Of a stretch of DNA of 49,487 nucleotides, positions 15,346-23,778 are shown one piece after another. Source of the DNA: Elusimicrobia bacterium LH_S2 (lineage in GTDB: Bacteria; CG03; SLGR01; JAGXOG01); contig JAGXOG010000004.1 in NCBI GenBank assembly GCA_023660015.1, forward strand, positions 1 to 49,487, read 5' to 3'. The first letter of the stretch is position 1, and every line of letters starts with the position of its first letter. Position numbers and translations under genes: made by a program. Under the pieces are notes generated by a model that ran no database searches, was not told the origin of the DNA, and was given only the letters and a program-made list of their open reading frames with translations.

Positions 15346-15606
15346 TTATTTCCTTATTTCCTCTTCATATTCAGAAAAATATTTCTTAATAACTTCCAAA
15401 TTGAAACTGGAAAAAATTGATTCTTTTGTCTCTCTTTTAAGTAAAAACTTAAAAGATTTTTTAATCAGTTCTTCCTTGCTTATTTTACCCTGAACCAGTT
15501 TCCGGTAATAATTATCGTTTAAAGTAACCCTGTAGTTTGTTTCCGAATTTTTTTCGTTAAATTTGACATTAAATTCATTCCCAGATATTTTTTTTACTTC
15601 AATCAT
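15346..15606 (-). CDS. Conserved small protein of unknown function
   Basis: An 86-residue acidic/basic protein (MIEVKKISGNEFNVKF ... DNYYRKLVQGKISKEELI ... SFKFLLKRETKESI). It resembles a conserved hypothetical family found in many bacteria, with a beta-rich start and a helical end (FNLEVIKKYFSEYEEE). It has no Cys, signal or membrane segment. Its ribosome site AAGGAG lies within the last codons of map, three bases separate the genes, and it is followed by the deacetylase gene. No function is assigned. Confidence 0.75.
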   Translation of the reverse strand: MIEVKKISGNEFNVKFNEKNSETNYRVTLNDNYYRKLVQGKISKEELIKKSFKFLLKRETKESIFSSFNLEVIKKYFSEYEEEIRK

Positions 15607-15609
15607 ATT

Positions 15610-16359
15610 TTAGCTCCTTGTAATAATTACCGGTTTTCCTTTTGTTATTAAAACAGTATGCTCAAAATGCGCTGTTAATGATTTGTCTTTTGAAATAACA
15701 GCCCATCCATCAGCCGCAACCTCAACATCCGGTTTCCCCATAAATACCATCGGTTCGATTGCAATTGCCATGCCTTCTTTCAGTATCACACCTTCTCCTC
15801 TTCTGCCGTAATTGGGAACCTGCGGTTTCATATGCATTTCTCTGCCTATCCCGTGTCCGCAGTACTTTTGCATAACCGAGAAGCCCTCTTTTTCAATACA
15901 ACTCTGTACTGCATACCCGATATCACCCGTATTGTTACCTAACTGTGCCTCCTCTATACCCTTTGCCAAAGCTTCTCTTGTCGTATTTGTCAGTCGCATC
16001 TCTTCCGGACCAACCTCACCCACCGGATACGTCGCCGCGGCATCCGCATACCACCCCATATAATCTACTACAATATCGACCGTAACCAGATCCCCATTTT
16101 TTAATGCTCTTTCCGAAGGAATACCATGAACGATACATTCATTAATTGAAATGCATGTGGAAGCCGGGAATCCGCTGTAACCCTTGGTCGATAAATTATA
16201 CCCCGGATAATGTTTCTCTAAAAAATTTTCTATAAATGTATTAATTTCCATCCCGGTAATTCCTTCCCGGATATAATTGTTTAATTCAGACAATATTCCG
16301 GCCACAGCCCTGCCGGGTTTTCTCATTTTTTCTTCTTTAATCTTTATTCTTGTTTTCAT
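15610..16359 (-). CDS. map: Methionine aminopeptidase, type I
   Basis: A 249-residue enzyme that removes the initiator methionine from nascent proteins. The metal ligands are visible: Asp in VTVDIVVD, Asp in WYADAAAT, His in YCGHGIGREMH, Glu in AIEPMVF and Glu in FEHTVLI. The substrate-pocket His lies in ECIVHGIPS. The length is right for the type Ia family with no N-terminal extension. It is intact, in a short operon with the small conserved gene and the deacetylase downstream. Confidence 0.95.
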   Translation of the reverse strand: MKTRIKIKEEKMRKPGRAVAGILSELNNYIREGITGMEINTFIENFLEKHYPGYNLSTKGYSGFPASTCISINECIVHGIPSERALKNGDLVTVDIVVDYMGWYADAAATYPVGEVGPEEMRLTNTTREALAKGIEEAQLGNNTGDIGYAVQSCIEKEGFSVMQKYCGHGIGREMHMKPQVPNYGRRGEGVILKEGMAIAIEPMVFMGKPDVEVAADGWAVISKDKSLTAHFEHTVLITKGKPVIITRS

Positions 16360-16422
16360 TTGCTTTTTTTGTACACTCTAAAATAATCCCACTGAATAAA
16401 CATATTTCTAAACAGCCTTGTT

Positions 16423-17110
16423 CTATTCATACTCTTCAATACATATCCGCTTATTTTTTACAACATACACAGTCTTCATAAACAAAAGTAAAATAAGAAA
16501 ATTTAATAAAACAAATATGAACCATGAAACAATTTTAAAGAATCCCAAACCGGTTTCGTGATACATTAAAAAAGTTCCAATGGCTAAAGCAGACATAGGT
16601 AAAGAATATGCCCACCAGGACAGATAAAAATTAATCTGTAAAAATATTTTCAGCTGAAATAACATGAGGACAAACAGGAATAACCCGAAATAATAAAGCA
16701 TATTACCAAAAGGAGTTACACCCACAAATTTTGTTAACGAAATAAATCCGATCACAGGTGGAGCAAATAAAATAAAAAATGTGGGAATCAACTTATCAGC
16801 AATAGGATTATGAAAAATCACCCTGTAGACCTGTAGATAACTATTGTTATCAGAAACATCCACATGAAAAAACCTATACTGAAAAAAACCAGGACAATTC
16901 CGCCGAAAAATGTATAATGCCAGCAATAGGTATGATAATACATCCCACAATAGGAATAAACCAGGTTGGAATTATATGGTGTATTTTGAAATTTTCATGC
17001 CTTAGCCAGGCAAGTGTAAAACCTGTTAGTCCTAAACAGATTGCTAAAAATGATACCAGAAAATTCCGTAACCGGGTAAAACCGTATTTTTCCTCGAGAT
17101 TATTGCTCAT
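16423..17110 (-). pseudogene. TehA/SLAC1-type anion channel, internal deletion and frameshifts
   Basis: The N-terminal piece (ATG 17110) reads SFLAICLGLTGFTLAWL, then jumps directly to RHENFKIHHIIPTWFIPIVG, which in intact TehA-like proteins lies about 100 residues later, so several helices are deleted. The chain passes ELSWFF and breaks; another frame reads SIGFFMWMFLITIVIYR, and the last frame continues VIFHNPIADKLIPTFFIL and SWWAYSLP to the stop at 16423. An 8-bp tandem duplication (16822-16837) causes one of the shifts. Intact members are inner-membrane channels for tellurite, nitrate or C4-dicarboxylate. The copy is clearly non-functional. Confidence 0.8.
16822..16837. repeat. 8-bp tandem duplication in the TehA-like pseudogene
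   Basis: CCTGTAGA occurs twice in direct succession. Removing one copy restores the coding frame VIYRVIFHNP of the TehA-like gene, so the duplication is an inactivating mutation rather than a homopolymer reading error. Confidence 0.85.
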
Positions 17111-17173
17111 TAACTTCCCTCCTATTCATTATCGCTCCATTCCAAATTATAAAATGACTTCCTCCTTTTTAAT

Positions 17174-17866
17174 TTAATTTAAGTCGGAGTTCCTGCTTCC
17201 AAATATAACCGTTCCTAATCTTATCATATTGGAACCTTCCTGAATTGCAACTTTATAAGAATTAGACATTCCCATTGAAAGATATTTTAAATCTGTATTT
17301 GGTGTATTTGGTATATTAGCATTTTTTAACCTATCAAAAATATCTTTTGTCTTTTTAAAATAAGGCCTTATTTTTTCAGGATTGCCTGTTCTCGGGCCCA
17401 TGGTCATCAACCCTTCTAATTTCAGGTTCCAGAACTTTGAAATATTAACTGCTAATTTTTTTACGGCATCATATTCCGGTTTCACTCCTATCTTGGTTAT
17501 TTCGCTTCCTATATTTATTTCGATAAAAACCCGGACAATTTTTTCTGCTCTCTTTGCCCTTTTATTTAAAGCATCTGCCAGTTTTAAAGAATCAACGGTT
17601 TCTACAATATCAAATATTCTTAATGCCTTGTTTATTTTATTTTTCTGGAGGCCACCTATCATATGCCACTTTACACTTTTAGATTTATCCCCTAGGGCCT
17701 GATACATTTTTTCGGCTTCCTGCACATAATTTTCTCCGATAATCCCGGCTCCCGACGAAACTGCTTCTTCCACCTCATTTTTTGTCCTCGTTTTAGCAGC
17801 TAAAACTATTTTTACATGACCGGGAACTTCTTCCCGTATTTTTAAATAATTTTCTTTGATACTCAT
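17174..17866 (-). CDS. PLP homeostasis protein (YggS/PROSC family)
   Basis: A 230-residue single-domain TIM-barrel protein of the YggS family, which binds pyridoxal phosphate and buffers its free level. The PLP lysine lies in VLAAKTRT. Further signatures are GENYVQEAEKM, WHMIGGLQKNK, VFIEINIG, the GLMTMGP segment, YLSMGMSNSY and RLGTVIFGSR. The length is normal. It ends just before the TehA-like pseudogene and starts five bases before the ferredoxin stop. Confidence 0.93.
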   Translation of the reverse strand: MSIKENYLKIREEVPGHVKIVLAAKTRTKNEVEEAVSSGAGIIGENYVQEAEKMYQALGDKSKSVKWHMIGGLQKNKINKALRIFDIVETVDSLKLADALNKRAKRAEKIVRVFIEINIGSEITKIGVKPEYDAVKKLAVNISKFWNLKLEGLMTMGPRTGNPEKIRPYFKKTKDIFDRLKNANIPNTPNTDLKYLSMGMSNSYKVAIQEGSNMIRLGTVIFGSRNSDLN

Positions 17867-17871
17867 TTTTG

Positions 17872-18213
17872 TTATTTCTTTCTACCTCCGCCACCTCTTC
17901 TGCTGCCTCTCCCGTCACGCGGGCCTCTACCAAGCCCTTTTCCCCTACCTTTTCCTATCCCTCTTCCTATACCACTACCCGAACCCATACCAGAGTCGGG
18001 ATAACCCGGGCTCTGCGGAGGGGGAATATTCTGTCCGGGCTGCATTGCAGGATAAATTGCGTCCTGTGGACAAACCTGGGCGCATGCCCCGCAGTCCGTA
18101 CATCTATTCCCGTCGATCACGGCTTTACCGTTAACCATTGCTATCGCTCCTTGAGGACAGACATCTACACACTTCTCACATCCCGTACACTTATTCCCAT
18201 CTATATTAAACAT
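17872..18213 (-). CDS. 2[4Fe-4S] ferredoxin with Gly/Arg-rich tail
   Basis: A 113-residue protein. The first 58 residues carry two 4Fe-4S motifs, CTGCEKCVDVCP and CTDCGACAQVCP. From about residue 60 the chain is Pro-, then Gly/Arg/Lys-rich (GRGIGKGRGKGLGRG), closely like the low-complexity tails of DUF5320 proteins in the same window. It is probably a soluble electron carrier whose tail binds RNA, DNA or a partner; the tail role is inference. A strong GGAGGTAAT ribosome site precedes the ATG. Confidence 0.88.
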   Translation of the reverse strand: MFNIDGNKCTGCEKCVDVCPQGAIAMVNGKAVIDGNRCTDCGACAQVCPQDAIYPAMQPGQNIPPPQSPGYPDSGMGSGSGIGRGIGKGRGKGLGRGPRDGRGSRRGGGGRKK

Positions 18214-18239
18214 GATTACCTCCTTAAATTACTACTTAT

Positions 18240-18779
18240 TTATGTGATATATTTTTCTCCTGCTGGAATTTCTACCTCCAGTATGTTTTCCGGCGGTGTA
18301 AGCGGACAGGCATAATCTTGGCTGTACGCGCACCAGGGATTATATGCGTTATTTAAGTCCAGTATCCACCTTCCGTCAGGCAACTGATCAGTCCCGGATT
18401 CCATATCCAGATACCTTCCTGCCGGATATGTTTCCTTGCCAGTAGTCGCATCCTTAAAAGGAATAAATAATCTTTTTTCCTGTAAATCCGATTTATATGC
18501 CTGCAGCTTGCATTTATTTCCATTTATTTCAAAGGAAAATTCACCGTACCTCATAAAATCCTGTATATTCCCTTTTGTGTCCTCTATCTTTAAAGTTTCT
18601 TTTTCGGAATGCTCTGCCAACTCAATCTCAAACCTGTATTTAATATCCGGGGGGTAATAAGTTAAACCCTTAAAATTTTCTCTCTTTTCAAATGATATGG
18701 GAGACCGGTAGCTGCCGAAAAAAGCGTCTTTCTGCCTCCTTGCTGTTTCAACCTCTGCATTCCACTCTTCAAACTTCAT
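18240..18779 (-). CDS. DUF1684 family protein
   Basis: A 179-residue DUF1684 protein. The family hallmarks are FKGLTYYPPD, the middle LFIPFKDATTGKETYPAGRYL, and the C-terminal LDLNNAYNPWCAY with ACPLTPPENILEVEIPAGEK. Family members are cytosolic, beta-rich, and of unknown function, and the conserved Asn-Cys-Pro residues suggest an enzyme. It has an AAGGAGGAG ribosome site. It is intact; no neighbour reveals its job. Confidence 0.88.
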   Translation of the reverse strand: MKFEEWNAEVETARRQKDAFFGSYRSPISFEKRENFKGLTYYPPDIKYRFEIELAEHSEKETLKIEDTKGNIQDFMRYGEFSFEINGNKCKLQAYKSDLQEKRLFIPFKDATTGKETYPAGRYLDMESGTDQLPDGRWILDLNNAYNPWCAYSQDYACPLTPPENILEVEIPAGEKYIT

Positions 18780-18809
18780 TTAGACTCCTCCTTTTGATTA
18801 CACTCAATA

Positions 18810-20078
18810 CTAACCTGTCCGAGGCTCCTGTAAATAAAAACTCATAATAAAACCTAAAGATAAAATCAACAGAGTTAATATAAAAAGCAAATGCCACCCT
18901 GTATATTGAATCATAAATCCGCCTATTACGGGAAACAGAGCTACCGGCAACCTTAATGTCCCATCCAGGCTGACATATGTGGGCCTGTTCCTGGAAGGAG
19001 CCAGATCAAGTAAAAAAATATTCTTCCCGATTTTACAACCTGACATAAAAAAACCTATCAAAAAAAATAAAACCACAAACAGAAAAGAAAGATGTTCCGG
19101 CGTAAAACAAGCAATTAATTGAATCAGTATGCCCAGAAATATACTTATTTGAATAACCTTCTTGCTACCTAAAAAATCCGACATATGTGCCCAGAAAATA
19201 TTAGAAATCACCATACCCAGCATCTGTGCGGAAATAAATATACCTATCATATCTAATTTGACTTTTAAAACATCTTTAGCGTAAAGCACATAAAACGGTA
19301 AAGACAAGGCAATAGCTCCGGAAAATATCCTAACAATCAGAAACCTCGTATAATTTTTATCCCTTTTTATTATTTTGAGAGCTTTATTTAAAAATTTTCC
19401 AAAAGGCAATCGTTCTTTATGCACTTCGGCTACAGGTTCTTTTACCGAACCCAAAGCAAAATATGAAATACTTATAAGAATAAAAGCAAACAAAAATAAT
19501 AAAGCATAGTTATCGGGAAAAGAAATTTTATCGCTGTTTAAAATAAACTTAACTATAATTCCTGTGCCAATAGCTAAAATTCCTCCGAACAACTGGCGAT
19601 AGCCGAAAAATTTTCCCCTCAACTTTGAAGGAATTGTCTTTCCCCAGATATCCATAAACGGTATCACCGCCACTCCACCCATAAAAGTAAATAAAGCAAG
19701 AAATAAGAACAACCCTAAAACAGTAATTAAAGAATAATTAACTGCAAAGAAGTAAGTAACCAAAGCCAGGGCTGCCCAGCAGAGTGCCCTGACAGTAATT
19801 GCTTTTCTTAAAAGAGGTCGTTTATAAACCTTATGCTCTATTCTGCTGGCTACAAATAACTGGGGCAACACCCCAGCGATATTTCCGCCTTTGCCCATGA
19901 TACTTGAAGACAAACCCACTAAAATTCTGGAACCCGTAAAATGATCCAGAAATACCGGCAGTACAGTATTTGAACTTCCAAAAGCAATTCCGCCAGTATA
20001 AAATATTCCATGCAGTATTCCCATTCGAAAGTTAAATTTTGAATGAGATTTCAGTTTTTTTTCATTATCATCTTTCAT
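18810..20078 (-). CDS. Major facilitator superfamily transporter
   Basis: A 422-residue membrane protein with about 12 predicted helices and a short basic N-terminus. The central loop (residues about 200-235, EPVAEVHKERLPFGKFLNKA) separates two six-helix bundles, and the helix 2-3 loop region carries a basic stretch (EHKVYKRPLLRKA). The subgroup looks like the MFS members found in anaerobic candidate phyla, whose substrate is not known. It is intact. It sits 12 bases downstream of the HdrB remnant. Confidence 0.85.
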   Translation of the reverse strand: MKDDNEKKLKSHSKFNFRMGILHGIFYTGGIAFGSSNTVLPVFLDHFTGSRILVGLSSSIMGKGGNIAGVLPQLFVASRIEHKVYKRPLLRKAITVRALCWAALALVTYFFAVNYSLITVLGLFLFLALFTFMGGVAVIPFMDIWGKTIPSKLRGKFFGYRQLFGGILAIGTGIIVKFILNSDKISFPDNYALLFLFAFILISISYFALGSVKEPVAEVHKERLPFGKFLNKALKIIKRDKNYTRFLIVRIFSGAIALSLPFYVLYAKDVLKVKLDMIGIFISAQMLGMVISNIFWAHMSDFLGSKKVIQISIFLGILIQLIACFTPEHLSFLFVVLFFLIGFFMSGCKIGKNIFLLDLAPSRNRPTYVSLDGTLRLPVALFPVIGGFMIQYTGWHLLFILTLLILSLGFIMSFYLQEPRTG

Positions 20079-20090
20079 AAATCTATTTTC

Positions 20091-20397
20091 TTATTTTACT
20101 TTTGCCGAAATCCTATCTGTTTCAACAGAATGAAAATTTAATCCGAGATCCTTTACCGGTTCCGCCCTCAGCGCCAATCCAAGAATCTGCGGATAAAAGA
20201 TTACAGGCAGATTGTATTTTTTATCATATTTTTTGTTTATCTTTATCTGCTCTTCACTGTACATGAGATAACAGGCCTGACACTGACGAACTATTGCGTC
20301 TGTTTCTTTATTTTTCATTCGTCAAGTTCCTTCTATATTAAATGCGGCAGTTCTGTGGAACAAGAAAGATTTTTCCCCCGCAACAGAGATTAATCGA
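20091..20397 (-). pseudogene. Remnant of HdrB-like CCG-domain protein
   Basis: A 75-codon frame contains QCQACYLMYSEEQIKINKKY and FYPQILGLAL, matching the C-terminal CCG domain of heterodisulfide reductase subunit B-like proteins (C-x2-C, then the Tyr/Gln-Leu-Leu-Gly-Leu segment). Further upstream in another frame INLCCGG remains, the first cysteine cluster of such a domain. The N-terminal two thirds are missing. HdrB carries a non-cubane 4Fe-4S centre for disulfide reduction. No partner subunits (HdrA, HdrC) are nearby. Confidence 0.6.
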
Positions 20398-20482
20398 TTT
20401 CCTTAGTTTTTTTCAAACTAAAAATTACTTTGAAATGTAGGGTGCCTAAATTTCTTGCAAAAATTGTTTCTTATCTTCTGCA

Positions 20483-21145
20483 TTATTTTAAAAGTTCTCC
20501 CGGAACCGAAATATCGACAATAATCAAATCCCCTACATGCGAGGGCCCTTTGTTTTTAATAAAACCTGTTTTCGGTAAGGCAAAAGTAACTGTTTTTGCC
20601 GCTTTTATGCAGCCCCCCGTAACACTGCCTTTTGTGGCATCGAGTCCTGAAGGCAGATCTATGGCTAAAATTTCCTTTCCGGAGTTGTTTAACTTGTTAA
20701 TAACAGACCTGTAAGGATCCTTAACCTTACCGGATAATCCGATTCCGAATATTGCGTCAATTATCAGGCTGTATTTTTTTAATTTTTCTTGAAATAATTT
20801 GAAATCCTGTTCTATTATTATTTTTATTTCAGCATTCATTTTTTTCAGTATGTCATAATTTATTTTAGCATCCCCTTTTAATTCAGAAGGTTCTCCGATT
20901 AAAAAAATATCCGTTTCAACTCCGCTGTTTATGAGATGTCTGACGCATACAAAACCATCCCCTCCGTTATTTCCTTTTCCGCATAAGCAGACCACTTTTC
21001 TATTTTCCTTTCCGGACAGCAAATCAAGGGCAATCTCTGCAGCCCCCCGCCCAGCATTTTCCATCAAAACTATCGAAGGAACGCCGAACTCTTCTATTGT
21101 CCTACGGTCAATCTCCTTCATCTGTTTAGAATCTACGTATCTCAT
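20483..21145 (-). CDS. nnrE: NAD(P)H-hydrate epimerase (YjeF N-domain)
   Basis: A 220-residue stand-alone epimerase that converts R-NAD(P)HX to S-NAD(P)HX. Motifs: MKEIDRRTIEEFGVPS, LMENAGRGA, the nucleotide-binding loop CGKGNNGGDGFV, the catalytic Asp in IDAIFGIGLSG, and DLPSGLDA. The C-terminal kinase (dehydratase, NnrD) domain seen in many fused YjeF proteins is absent here and must be separate. It is intact between the MinD pseudogene and the HdrB remnant. Confidence 0.92.
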   Translation of the reverse strand: MRYVDSKQMKEIDRRTIEEFGVPSIVLMENAGRGAAEIALDLLSGKENRKVVCLCGKGNNGGDGFVCVRHLINSGVETDIFLIGEPSELKGDAKINYDILKKMNAEIKIIIEQDFKLFQEKLKKYSLIIDAIFGIGLSGKVKDPYRSVINKLNNSGKEILAIDLPSGLDATKGSVTGGCIKAAKTVTFALPKTGFIKNKGPSHVGDLIIVDISVPGELLK

Positions 21146-21159
21146 TACTAATCTCTTTT

Positions 21160-21907
21160 TTATTTACTCAGCTTTTTCTCTATATCATTAAATATCCGTG
21201 TAATATCTTTTGATACTTCTGACTCCGGGGCAAACACTGTAACAGAAACTCCCGACATCTGGGCATCCGTAACTATTGTATCATAAGAAATGCTGCCCAA
21301 AATATCCACTCCTTTTTCTTTACACATATTTTCAATTTTTCTACTGTTTTCTATGTTTAAGTCATGCTTGTTTATTATAATACCGGACTCTGCGCCGAAA
21401 TGCGCCGTAACATCAAGTATCCTGTTCATATCATGTATTCCCAAAACTGTGGGCTCGGTTACAATAACTGTGTAACGCGCACCGTTCAAAGAGGAAATAA
21501 CCGGGCAGCCGGTTCCCGGCGCACCATCAATCAGCGACTCTGCGGTATTTACTTTTCCCGCAAGAACTCTTGCTTTATCTTTAACCAGGGTTATAAGCCG
21601 GCCTGAATTTTCTTCCGCAATCCCTAATTTAGCGTGACTAAACGGGCCGTATCGGGTATCGGATATATACCACTCGCCATTTACCGCAGAGGGTGCATTT
21701 CTCGGGATCCATTCTGACCGGAGACATTAAATTTATATCATCCTTTATCTTGATCTCCGGTTTTATGAAAAGTTGTCCGTTGGGTTCTGCTACATCACAA
21801 TCAAGATAAGATACATTTTTGTATTCATCTTTTAAAACATACGCAATGTTTGTGGTAACAAATGTTTTACCTGTTCCCCCTTTTCCGCTTGATACGGCAA
21901 TTTTCAA
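21160..21907 (-). pseudogene. Chimeric MinD/ferredoxin ATPase formed by deletion
   Basis: The N-terminal piece (ATG 21907) reads VSSGKGGTGKTFVTTN, LDCDVAEPNGQLF and RMDPEKCTLCG, like the first half of the 605-residue MinD fusion. Immediately after, in another frame, comes GEWYISDTRYGPFSHAK then ENSGRLITLVKDKA, DGAPGTGCPVISSLNG and VTEPTVLGIHDMNRILD to the stop at 21160, which matches the second half (RFGPMAHAK, GENSGKLVTL, SPGIGCPVIASLTG). The second ferredoxin motif and everything between the two halves is missing. A deletion between two tandem MinD genes therefore made one out-of-frame chimera. The junction is near 21668-21678. Confidence 0.85.
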
Positions 21908-22038
21908 ATCCCTCTGTTTATTCTTTTACTTTTCTTTACCACGTTAGAAAACCTCGTCTTTTCTAACAGGATTTATAACTTGTAACTGTCTTTATATATT
22001 CCAATCTAATACAATCAAACCGGTTTGTTTCTATAATT

Positions 22039-22545
22039 TCATCCGGGTATCTATGCCTGCACCGCAGTGATTGACTTTTTCGGCTTCATTATACCTGTCT
22101 CGCTTACTGAAATACCTATTTTTTTACCATTTAAAGCTTTAAGAATCCTTCACGAAACTTCAACAGGCCAGTCACCATAACCAAAAGAGAACCGCATGCT
22201 CAGGGTACAGTTATCTTCTTCAGCTCTGTTTCCAATAATAGAGGTAACAAAATTGGCGCTTTATCCTGTTACCTCGGAACCCGCAGCATCCAAAATACTG
22301 GCTTTAGTTAAATCTTTTTCTTTTGCTTCTTCTACTTCCTTCTCCAGATGCTCCCCGCCGGTAGCAGCCATAAGGGTAAAAGTGCAGGAATTATTCACCA
22401 ACTTCACAACTCGGGAAGAAGAATTCAAGAGGTCTTTAAAAATTAACCGGCTCCTTTCTGAATCTTTACTGAAAGATCCAAACAGCACAGCAGTAGAAAT
22501 AAGCTGACAGGTCTCTTCTATCTGCTTCTGGATAAGCTCGTTCAT
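22039..22545 (-). pseudogene. Cobalamin-dependent methionine synthase activation-domain protein, three nonsense codons
   Basis: One uninterrupted frame is broken only by stop codons at 22261-22263 (TAA), 22150-22152 (TGA) and 22051-22053 (TAG). It reads TAVLFGSFSKDSERSR, TKASILDAAGSEVTG, then after the first stop MRFSFGYGDWPVE, and after the second KIGISVSETGIMKPKKS and ITAV. The motifs SPGYGDWP-like (here SFGYGDWP), SETGxMxPKKSITA and ILDAxGSE are those of the stand-alone Met_synt_B12 activation domain, which reactivates or binds cobalamin. Because the damage is by substitution to three different stops, true decay is likely. Confidence 0.75.
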
Positions 22546-22675
22546 ATCCCTTTTAATATTTCCGGTTCTGGGACTTTATCCAAGGTATTTCAATATTTTT
22601 ACTTTTCTGAGTCGTATTTTAAATCTACTTATATTTTCTGCTAACATTTACTATCTTGCATATAATTCTCCTATG

Positions 22676-22870
22676 TCACAGATTACAGGTCGGGCATGAA
22701 GGTGCCGAACCTCCTCCGGATGACTTTCCCACACTAAAGGCGGAAAACTATTTCTCCACTTCCTTACTTCCGCATTCGGGGCACTTCAGTTCATCTCCTC
22801 TTGCGGTTACTCCTTCCATCCTGTCAAAAACCTTCTTACATTTACTGCATTTATAAGTAAAAATAGCCAT
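22676..22870 (-). pseudogene. FmdB-type zinc-ribbon protein with an in-frame TAG
   Basis: From ATG 22868-22870 the frame reads MAIFTYKCSKCKKVFDRM, then ELKCPECGSKEVEK, a TAG stop at 22748-22750, and in the same frame FSAFSVGKSSGGGSAPSC ending PTCNL. This is the full FmdB zinc ribbon (two CxxC) plus its usual tail. The tail and ribbon are normally one protein, so a Leu or similar codon has become TAG. The truncated ribbon of 43 residues might still fold. Confidence 0.75.
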
Positions 22871-22883
22871 AATTTACATCCCG

Positions 22884-23207
22884 TTATAAAAACGGATTTC
22901 CCTTGTTTACTATGGCCTCTTTAGATACAGCTCCTATAACATTATTAACAAGCTGCCCGTCTTTGAAAATCTCCAGGAAAGGAATACTCATGATCCCGTA
23001 ATCAGACGCAATCTGCCTTGCATGGTCAACATTTAGACTGCATATCTTTAATTTACCGTTATCTTCTTTGGCAATCTCATCTACTACCGGCTCTATCATT
23101 TTGCAGGACATGCACCACTCTGCCCAGAAATCCACAAGAACCAGTAGGTTGGAATCCAATACTTCCTATTTAAAATTTTTACCATTAACTTCTACTTTAT
23201 CACTCAC
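22884..23207 (-). pseudogene. Thioredoxin with CMSC active site and in-frame TAG near the start
   Basis: The frame from GTG 23205-23207 reads SDKVEVNGKNFK, a TAG at 23166-23168, then EVLDSNLLVLVDFWAEWC and MSCKMIEPVVDEIAKE, DYGIMSIPFLEIFKDGQLV. The active site is WCMSC instead of WCGPC, and the cis-proline sits in SIPF. The stop lies 13 codons after the start, so translation would need reinitiation; 91 residues follow from an internal M or TTG. It starts eight bases after the ferredoxin stop, as in an operon. Confidence 0.7.
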
Positions 23208-23215
23208 TTCTTTTT

Positions 23216-23401
23216 CTACTGCAATTTAATAGCATCTACAGGACAAATAGCAATACATTCGCCGCATCCTGTACATTTTGCTTTATCTACATGCGCCATT
23301 TCATCTACTGTAATCGCATCATTCGGACATACCGAAATACATACACTACATCCAATGCATTCTTCTTCATTTACAACTGCTGTTTTGCCGATTTTGTTCA
23401 T
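23216..23401 (-). CDS. 2[4Fe-4S] ferredoxin
   Basis: A 61-residue ferredoxin with motifs [12 protein letters not shown] and [12 protein letters not shown] and no extension. The ribosome site AAAGGA lies eight bases before the ATG. It is one of the few intact genes in Region 3. Directly upstream is a 15-codon frame [15 protein letters not shown] that resembles a DUF5320 start but is too short to call. Confidence 0.9.
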   Translation of the reverse strand: MNKIGKTAVVNEEECIGCSVCISVCPNDAITVDEMAHVDKAKCTGCGECIAICPVDAIKLQ

Positions 23402-23468
23402 CTTTTCATCCTTTCTCTTTACCTCCTGATCCTGTTGGGTCTCCTAATGACATAATTTTTATCCTCTT

Positions 23469-23778
23469 TTAACCAAATGAATTATCAAGAAGTATCATAA
23501 CAATGAATCCGAAAATAAGACTAATGGTTGCCTGGCGATCATTACCCTTGGAATGTGTCTCAGTAAATATTTCTTCATTTCTGACAAAAAGCATAGCGTC
23601 AACGTCAAAAATAAGTCCATAAGATAGAATAAATCTTCCGGCATATTTTGTGATCCTATACCGATTACCAAAGTTATTCCTGCTTTAATATCTCCTTCGT
23701 CAAATCCACAAAGACCGGAATCTTGCCGGACTTTTCAATCACATTCACATAAAAACCGCTGTCATTAATTTCTATCAT
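23469..23778 (-). pseudogene. Thioredoxin N-terminus joined to fragments of a ZIP metal transporter
   Basis: From ATG 23776-23778 the frame reads MIEINDSGFYVNVIEKSG and KIPVFVDL, the first strand-helix-strand of a thioredoxin. The active site never comes; instead another frame gives AGITLVIGIGSQNMPED (the ZIP helix IV signature GIGxQNxPEG), and a third gives DAMLFVRNEEIFTETHSKG then ATISLIFGFIVMILLD to the stop at 23469 (the ZIP helix V and C-terminus). At least two deletions joined the head of one gene to pieces of the next. Non-functional. Confidence 0.7.

Noticed and set aside
22039-23207. Alternative genetic code or stop-codon recoding to explain in-frame stops
   Set aside because: All three stop codons occur inside conserved frames, while the intact genes end in all three as normal. 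prfB is also present, with its standard TGA frameshift. Pseudogenes explain it better.
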